In this document: piece after piece, positions 32,525 through 36,573 of the stretch
Position numbering within the stretch: the first letter of the stretch is position 1
Layout of the letters: every line of letters starts with the position of its first letter
Source: CAYGHG01 sp964349515
GTDB taxonomy: Bacteria; Oederibacteriota; PGYV01; CAYGHG01
Reading direction: 5' to 3'
DNA length: 36,573 bases
Assembly (NCBI GenBank): GCA_964349515.1
Contig: CAYGHG010000011.1
Span: forward strand, 1 to 36,573
Made by a program: the position numbers and the translations under genes
The notes under the pieces: model-generated
The model's database searches: none
What the model saw: only the letters and a program-made list of their open reading frames with translations
Told to the model about the DNA's origin: nothing

Positions 32525-33482
32525 GCACATTACCGGGGCGCTTATCAGCGCTAAAACAGTGCTGCTTACCACCCACAGAAATCCGGACGGCGACGGGTTA
32601 GGCTCGGGCTGTGCGCTGATGGAGGTGCTTGTTAACAAAGGCAAAAAAGTTGACTTTGTGACGCGCGACAGAGTCTCGGAGGTTTATTCCTATCTGCCGC
32701 ACTGCAATAAAATACAGAATAAAAAAGAGGTAAAGCGCAGGTATGATGCGGTGGTATTTCTTGAGTGCCCTGACCAGGAACGCTGCGGCGGGCTGATTGA
32801 CATAAAAAAATACGCGGGGGTTTCCATAAACATAGACCATCACCTGGGCAATGAAATGTACGCTGATATTAACGTGGTGGACCCCAAGGCGGCTGCCGTA
32901 GGAATGCAGCTATTTGAGATGTTTGAAGGCGCCGGCTGGAAGATTAACGAGAAAATGGCATCAGGCCTTTATACCGCGATAATAACCGACACGGGTTCTT
33001 TTGCCTATTCAAATACCTCGCCCGAGGTGCATATGACGGCGGCAAAGCTTCTGCAATACGGCGCAAAACCGGCGGCGATTTCCTCCGAAGTGTACTCGAC
33101 CACGGCCCAGTCAACCGAACTTCTTGCAATGATGCTTTCAAAGGTAAAAATTGAAGGAAAAATGGCTTACAGCCACATAACGAGGGCGATGATAAAAAAG
33201 GCGGGCGCCGAGGATTCTGACACCGACAACTTTATTAACCACATAAGGGCGATAAGGACAATTGATATAGCAATGCTTTTCAAGGAATTCGCGCCGTCTG
33301 TCATAAAGGTCTCATTCCGTTCCAAGCGCGGGCATGATGTCAATTCATTGGCCAGGCTTTTTGACGGTGGCGGGCACAAGTACGCTTCGGGCTGCGTAAT
33401 CAGAAAACCGCTTAAAGACGCCGTAGCTGAAGTGATAAAAGCCGTTAAAAAAAGCATTAAGGCCGAACAGAAGAAAAAATGA
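32505..33482 (+). CDS. nrnA: Bifunctional oligoribonuclease/pAp phosphatase (DHH family)
   Basis: A 325-residue metal-dependent enzyme that degrades very short RNAs and dephosphorylates pAp. The N-terminal DHH domain has HRNPDGDGLGSG (about 24-35), the DHH motif NIDHHLGN (about 109-116) and a second Asp in TAIITDTGSFAYSNTSP (about 158-174). The DHHA1 domain ends with GHDVNSLARLFDGGGHKYASG (about 272-292). It starts inside rbfA with GGAGGG 5 bases upstream. In many bacteria truB follows; here ribF follows at once with an ATGA overlap. Confidence 0.93.
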   Translation: MTKLQIEHITGALISAKTVLLTTHRNPDGDGLGSGCALMEVLVNKGKKVDFVTRDRVSEVYSYLPHCNKIQNKKEVKRRYDAVVFLECPDQERCGGLIDIKKYAGVSINIDHHLGNEMYADINVVDPKAAAVGMQLFEMFEGAGWKINEKMASGLYTAIITDTGSFAYSNTSPEVHMTAAKLLQYGAKPAAISSEVYSTTAQSTELLAMMLSKVKIEGKMAYSHITRAMIKKAGAEDSDTDNFINHIRAIRTIDIAMLFKEFAPSVIKVSFRSKRGHDVNSLARLFDGGGHKYASGCVIRKPLKDAVAEVIKAVKKSIKAEQKKK

Positions 33483-34405
33483 AGGTAATAAGCTCGCTTT
33501 CCGAGATAAAAAAACCCCTGAAAACCTCCCTTGCAATAGGTGTTTTTGACGGTGTCCACGTGGGCCACATGAAAATCCTGAAGCTGATATCCCGTAAGGC
33601 CCGCTCTCTCGGCGTAAAGAGCTGTGTCATTACTTTCAGGGAGCATCCGGACAAACACCTTAACAAGCAAGCAAGGCTTCTGCAGATTAAGAGTTTGAGC
33701 GCGAAGCTGAAGAGAATAGAAAAATGCGGGATAGACATAACAGCCGCTCTTGATTTTTCCGAAATATCCGGTCTGACTCCGGATGAATTTGCTGAAAAAG
33801 TTATAGCGGGAAAGTTTGGCGCGCGTTTCGCGGCTTCCGGCAGGGATTTTGTTTTTGGAAAAGGCGCCTCCGGCAATGTGCGTACCCTGAAAAAAGCGGG
33901 AAAAAAACTGGGGTTTGAAACCGCTGTCGTGGAAGACGTCAGGATAGGCGGCAGGCGGGTGAGCAGCACGCTTATCAGGAAACTGCTTAAAACCGGCAGG
34001 TTAAAGGAAGCGGAAAAAATGCTCGGAAGGAAATACGAAATAGAGGGCGAGGTGGTCCATGGCAGGCATATAGGGTTTGAGTTCCCGACCGCCAACCTCA
34101 ATCTCAAATACGGAGACATACCTGCGCGCGGCGTTTGGGCGGTCAAGGTAGTAAACGGAAAAAAAGAGCATCTCGGTGCTGCTAACATAGGATTTGCACC
34201 TACGCTTAAAAACGAAGAAACAGCCCTGCTCGAGGTTTACATACTTGATTTCAAAGGCAACCTGTACGGCAGGACCATACGCGTGATTTTTTTGGGCAGG
34301 ATCAGGCCGGAGCGCAGGTTTAAAAGCAGGCAGGCTCTGCTAAAACGTGTTGAAGCGGATATAAGAGAAATAAGAAAGAAGTATTCAAAGTCATTCAGCC
34401 GTTAA
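33479..34405 (+). CDS. ribF: Bifunctional riboflavin kinase/FAD synthetase
   Basis: A 308-residue cytosolic enzyme making FMN and then FAD from riboflavin. The N-terminal adenylyltransferase half has AIGVFDGVHVGHMKIL (about 19-34), REHPDKHL and GRDFVFGKGASGN (about 121-133), and VSSTLIRKLLKTG (about 161-173). The C-terminal kinase half has the GRHIGFEFPTANL motif (about 197-209) and later IGFAPT and LEVYILDF. It starts in the nrnA stop (ATGA). Its own stop (34403-34405) overlaps the stop of the convergent CBS-GGDEF gene, and there is no terminator hairpin between them. Confidence 0.96.
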   Translation: MKVISSLSEIKKPLKTSLAIGVFDGVHVGHMKILKLISRKARSLGVKSCVITFREHPDKHLNKQARLLQIKSLSAKLKRIEKCGIDITAALDFSEISGLTPDEFAEKVIAGKFGARFAASGRDFVFGKGASGNVRTLKKAGKKLGFETAVVEDVRIGGRRVSSTLIRKLLKTGRLKEAEKMLGRKYEIEGEVVHGRHIGFEFPTANLNLKYGDIPARGVWAVKVVNGKKEHLGAANIGFAPTLKNEETALLEVYILDFKGNLYGRTIRVIFLGRIRPERRFKSRQALLKRVEADIREIRKKYSKSFSR

Positions 34406-35316
34406 TTGTCGTACACAGACACTCTGTTTCTTCCCTCATGTTTTGCCCTGTAGAGAGCTTCATCAGCCTGTTTTACAAGCTCGGCAGGCGATTTCACCGA
34501 AGGATTCCAGATTGCAACCCCTATGCTTATCTTTACAGGTATTGCTTTTCCTTCCCACATAAACTGGTGCTCCTCAACGGTAGAGCGCAGCCTTTCTGCA
34601 AATGAGGGGGTGGATTTATAATCGCCGAAGGGCGAAATTATCATGAATTCCTCGCCGCCGAAGCGCCCGACAATGTTTACCGCCCTTGTTTTTTCCATCA
34701 TCAGAGAGGAAAGTTCTTTTAATATAACATCCCCGCACTGGTGCCCGTAGGTGTCATTAATGTTTTTAAAGTGGTCTATGTCTATGAACATGAGTGACAT
34801 AGAGTTGCCCTCGCGTTTTGAGATTTCAAAGTGGTGGCGCAGGCTGTCGTTTAAGTAGCCTTTGTTGTAAAGCCCGGTTAAGGCATCGTGGTTTGCTTTT
34901 TCCTCGAGTTCCTCGGCTTTTTCCTCCAGGTCAGAAAAACTTTTGCGCAGGGCATTTGCAATGTCGCGGTAGGAGATAAGCCCGACCAGCTTTTCGCCAT
35001 GCGTCACAGGCACCCTCCTGATCCTGTTTAACGCCATCAGCATTGCCGCTGATTCTATGTCTTCCTCCGGCGCGACGGTTAAAACAGGGGCGGACATTAT
35101 GTCCTGCGCCTCTTTTTCGAGAAGCTTGTCTTTATAAGCCACAAGCCCGCGTATTATGTCCCTCTCGGTCAGTATTCCGATAGGGCGGGTCTCTTTGTCA
35201 ATTATGACTATCGCGCCGATTCTGTGTTTTTGCAGCCGCTCTACGATTGAAAGGAGTTTCTCGTTTTTGCCGGCCCGTAATACATCGCGCGACATCACGT
35301 CGCCTATTTTTATCAT
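34402..35316 (-). CDS. CBS-domain diguanylate cyclase (GGDEF)
   Basis: A 304-residue cytosolic protein. A pair of CBS domains (about 1-125; IKIGDVMSRDVL at the start, ADENYL-binding type) is joined by a charged coiled coil (about 128-145) to a GGDEF domain (about 146-302). The active site reads GGEEF and the metal-binding FIDIDHFKNIN is intact, so c-di-GMP synthesis is likely. The inhibitory RxxD site before it is RAVN, so product inhibition is probably lost. I chose the start at 35316 because CGGAGG lies just upstream and the CBS domain begins at once; the frame runs open to 35403 with a hydrophobic stretch but no ribosome site there. Ligands of the CBS pair (ATP/AMP-type) would set activity. 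Confidence 0.92.
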   Translation of the reverse strand: MIKIGDVMSRDVLRAGKNEKLLSIVERLQKHRIGAIVIIDKETRPIGILTERDIIRGLVAYKDKLLEKEAQDIMSAPVLTVAPEEDIESAAMLMALNRIRRVPVTHGEKLVGLISYRDIANALRKSFSDLEEKAEELEEKANHDALTGLYNKGYLNDSLRHHFEISKREGNSMSLMFIDIDHFKNINDTYGHQCGDVILKELSSLMMEKTRAVNIVGRFGGEEFMIISPFGDYKSTPSFAERLRSTVEEHQFMWEGKAIPVKISIGVAIWNPSVKSPAELVKQADEALYRAKHEGRNRVSVYDN

Positions 35317-35337
35317 GGTTTGTCCTCCGTTTGTGTA

Positions 35338-35366
35338 ATTATCTGATAAAAACTTTTGAAAAGCAA
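35338..35366 (-). promoter_or_regulatory. Promoter of the CBS-GGDEF gene
   Basis: On the minus strand: TTGCTT (35366-35361), 17-bp spacer, GATAAT (35343-35338). It lies inside the longer reading frame, which supports the start at 35316. Confidence 0.55.
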
Positions 35367-35422
35367 GTAGTAGAAAGCAGTAGAAAATAAAGGTTCTGTT
35401 CACATTGGTTTGTAATACTATT

Positions 35423-35516
35423 TCCTCTCCGCCTTTAAAGGGGGAGAGGTTAGGTGAGGGGGCGTAGTTTTATGTTTAAAAACGACCTCACCCTGCCCTC
35501 TCCCGTAGGGAGAGGC
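35423..35516 (+). repeat. Palindromic dispersed repeat, family R1 copy 3
   Basis: The left arm is CCTCTCCGCCTTTAAAGG followed by GGGAGAGG, TTAGGTGAGGGGGCGTA and a core GTTTTATGTTTAAAAAC; the right arm is GACCTCACCCTGCCCTC then TCCCGTAGGGAGAGG. The 9-bp sequence AATACTATT occurs as a direct repeat just outside (35414-35422 and 35527-35535), as would be left by insertion. Confidence 0.75.
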
Positions 35517-35611
35517 TAAAATACAAAATACTATTACTTTTAATTACACACAATCCCGGACAGTATCAGAATAAACCTGTTTCAGGTTTCAGGGTAAAAC
35601 CGCAGAATGTG

Positions 35612-35675
35612 AGCCGTAAGCTGTAATCTTTTAACTTTAGACTTTAGACTGTAAACTATAAACTATAAATTATAA
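35612..35675 (+). repeat. Heptamer array, nine units
   Basis: AGCCGTA, AGCTGTA, ATCTTTT, one extra A, then ACTTTAG, ACTTTAG, ACTGTAA, ACTATAA, ACTATAA, ATTATAA. The last six units (35634-35675) are in perfect 7-bp register. It fills the space behind the DUF454 gene stop. Confidence 0.75.
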
Positions 35676-35687
35676 ACCGGTTCTTAA

Positions 35688-36044
35688 TTACAGCGTTTTA
35701 AACGAGAGTATATGAATTGTGACAGCAGCTGCTATTATCAGCAGGATAATCTTTACCGCTGTCAGCGGGACTATGAAGATTATTGAAACAAGCATAGTTG
35801 CCCAAAGCAGCGATATGGCTGTGATTTTTGCTTTCAGCGGGATGCCTTTTTTCTCCGTGTAATTTCTTATGAACGGCCCGAGGTATTTGTGGGTGGTGAG
35901 CCAGGTGTAAAATTTTTCCGAGCTTCTGGCGTAGAGAAAAGCCGAGAGCAGGAGAAAGGGAGTGGTGGGCAAAAGGGGCAAGAATATGCCCAAGACCCCT
36001 AAAAAAGTCGATGTATGCCCCGCCAGTAACAGCAGATTTTTCAA
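35688..36044 (-). CDS. DUF454/YbaN family inner-membrane protein
   Basis: A 118-residue protein with three or four membrane helices. The family signature is plain: GVLGIFLPLLPTTPFLLLSA (about 14-33), ARSSEKFYTWLTTHKYLGPF (about 37-56) and GIPLKAKITAI. The function of the family is unknown. I chose the TTG start at 36044, with AAGGAG 8 bases upstream, since the length then agrees with YbaN (about 125 residues); an ATG at 36113 would add 23 polar residues that the family lacks and would lie inside the proposed promoter. Confidence 0.85.
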   Translation of the reverse strand: MKNLLLLAGHTSTFLGVLGIFLPLLPTTPFLLLSAFLYARSSEKFYTWLTTHKYLGPFIRNYTEKKGIPLKAKITAISLLWATMLVSIIFIVPLTAVKIILLIIAAAVTIHILSFKTL

Positions 36045-36083
36045 GCCTTTTACTCCTTGTGGATATTTGCTAATATTTATGAT

Positions 36084-36113
36084 ATTATCACTATTGGTAC
36101 GGAATATATACAA
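36084..36113 (-). promoter_or_regulatory. Possible promoter of the DUF454 gene
   Basis: On the minus strand: TTGTAT (36113-36108), 18-bp spacer, GATAAT (36089-36084). The region also serves as the upstream region of the divergent gene at 36128. Confidence 0.4.
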
Positions 36114-36127
36114 AAAAGGGGCAAGAG

Positions 36128-36573
36128 ATGATAAAAAGGCTGCAAATTATCTTTGTATTGTTTGTTTTGACCGCGGTATCGCAAGCTGCTAATATTACTT
36201 CCATTACAGGCGTCCAGCTCATTCCGCCGGCTCCGGGGCCGGGAGACACGGTGGAATTAAGATGGAATTATAACATTGACGCCCCATTTAACCAGCCTGC
36301 TGCTTTGGCTGTTATTTCCGATACCAATACACTGCGACCTGCCTCAACCTCCGGGCAGTGGGTGATGCTTGGAAACGGCTGCACAACACCGGGAAACCCC
36401 GAGACTTCGCAGGTTACAGGAGGGTGCGTGTTAGGCAGCAATATAGCGCCCGCGGGAGTACACTCCAACACGGAGCACCGGACTGTGACTTTTCAGATTC
36501 CCACCAACCTCACCCCGGGGCTCACATACTATGCAATAGTGGGAATGAAAGACTATAACTGTTATATGAATCC
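36128..36573 (+). CDS. Secreted protein, N-terminal part (cut by window end)
   Basis: The frame opens with ATG at 36128 and stays open to the window end, about 148 residues. A signal peptide is clear (about residues 1-20: basic start, LQIIFVLFVLTAV, then SQAAN). The mature part is rich in Pro, Thr, Gly and Asn with beta-type patterns (DTVELRWNYNID, RTVTFQIPTNLTPGLTYYAIVG), like Ig-like or adhesin-like surface proteins. It carries four Cys (two in the NGCTTPG and GGCVLG loops) that could pair. No family recognised. GGGGCAAGAG upstream is a modest ribosome site. Divergent from the DUF454 gene. Confidence 0.75.
   Translation, partial: MIKRLQIIFVLFVLTAVSQAANITSITGVQLIPPAPGPGDTVELRWNYNIDAPFNQPAALAVISDTNTLRPASTSGQWVMLGNGCTTPGNPETSQVTGGCVLGSNIAPAGVHSNTEHRTVTFQIPTNLTPGLTYYAIVGMKDYNCYMN

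Noticed and set aside
35612..35675. CRISPR-like array
   Set aside because: The period is 7 bp with no spacers and no cas genes in the window; this is a short tandem repeat.

Overview
This looks like a piece of chromosome from an uncultured, diderm (Gram-negative-type) bacterium. The evidence is several lipoproteins with clear lipoboxes, an LpoB-type outer-membrane lipoprotein, secreted and barrel-like proteins, and lgt and lspA. I cannot place the phylum from the sequence. The many TPR proteins and odd envelope genes fit a candidate-phylum lineage known from metagenomes, but that is a guess. GTG and TTG starts are frequent, genes in operons commonly overlap by 1-4 bases, and several sigma70-like promoters with 16-18 bp spacers can be read by eye.

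Layout. 1-1913: a bidirectional terminator and an orphan membrane histidine kinase on the minus strand. 2420-14977: a tightly packed nine-gene glycan locus. It holds an O-antigen-ligase/polymerase-type membrane protein with a TPR tail, a DUF2723 membrane glycosyltransferase with a TPR tail, a GT4 glycosyltransferase, a TPR lipoprotein, a secreted TPR protein, a GT-C-like membrane protein, a WecA/TagO-type priming transferase, an FAD enzyme resembling UDP-galactopyranose mutase/amine oxidases, and a second GT4 enzyme. 15118-19802: an envelope module with a small barrel-like protein, an LpoB-like lipoprotein, two paralogous COG3014-type lipoproteins and a GH16 beta-glucanase lipoprotein. 19801-20430: a complex intergenic repeat block. 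20524-21117 (minus): an unknown secreted protein with its own promoter and terminator.

21565-27448: ileS, an orphan membrane PAS protein, lspA, lgt and an rluD-type pseudouridine synthase, all overlapping or nearly so. 27449-28090: a second copy of the complex repeat block. 28231-34405: the translation/transcription operon rimP-nusA-infB-rbfA-nrnA-ribF, without truB between nrnA and ribF. 34402-35316 (minus): a CBS-GGDEF protein whose stop codon overlaps the ribF stop. 35688-36044 (minus): a DUF454/YbaN membrane protein. 36128-end: the start of a secreted protein cut by the window edge.

How the parts connect. The glycan locus, the LpoB/COG3014/GH16 module and the lgt/lspA pair are all envelope biogenesis; lgt and lspA products would mature the five lipoproteins encoded here. 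The other half is core translation machinery. The most unusual content is between and inside genes: (i) a 177-178 bp non-coding element with about 16 bp terminal inverted repeats, present twice, each time inside a larger partly duplicated block; (ii) a dispersed family of degenerate 7-bp tandem repeats at several loci, including one exact 3 x 7 = 21 bp array inside a glycosyltransferase gene in frame; (iii) a three-copy palindromic repeat family, one copy flanked by 9-bp direct repeats; and (iv) hairpins in the rimP leader and between the LpoB-like gene and its neighbour that look like attenuators.
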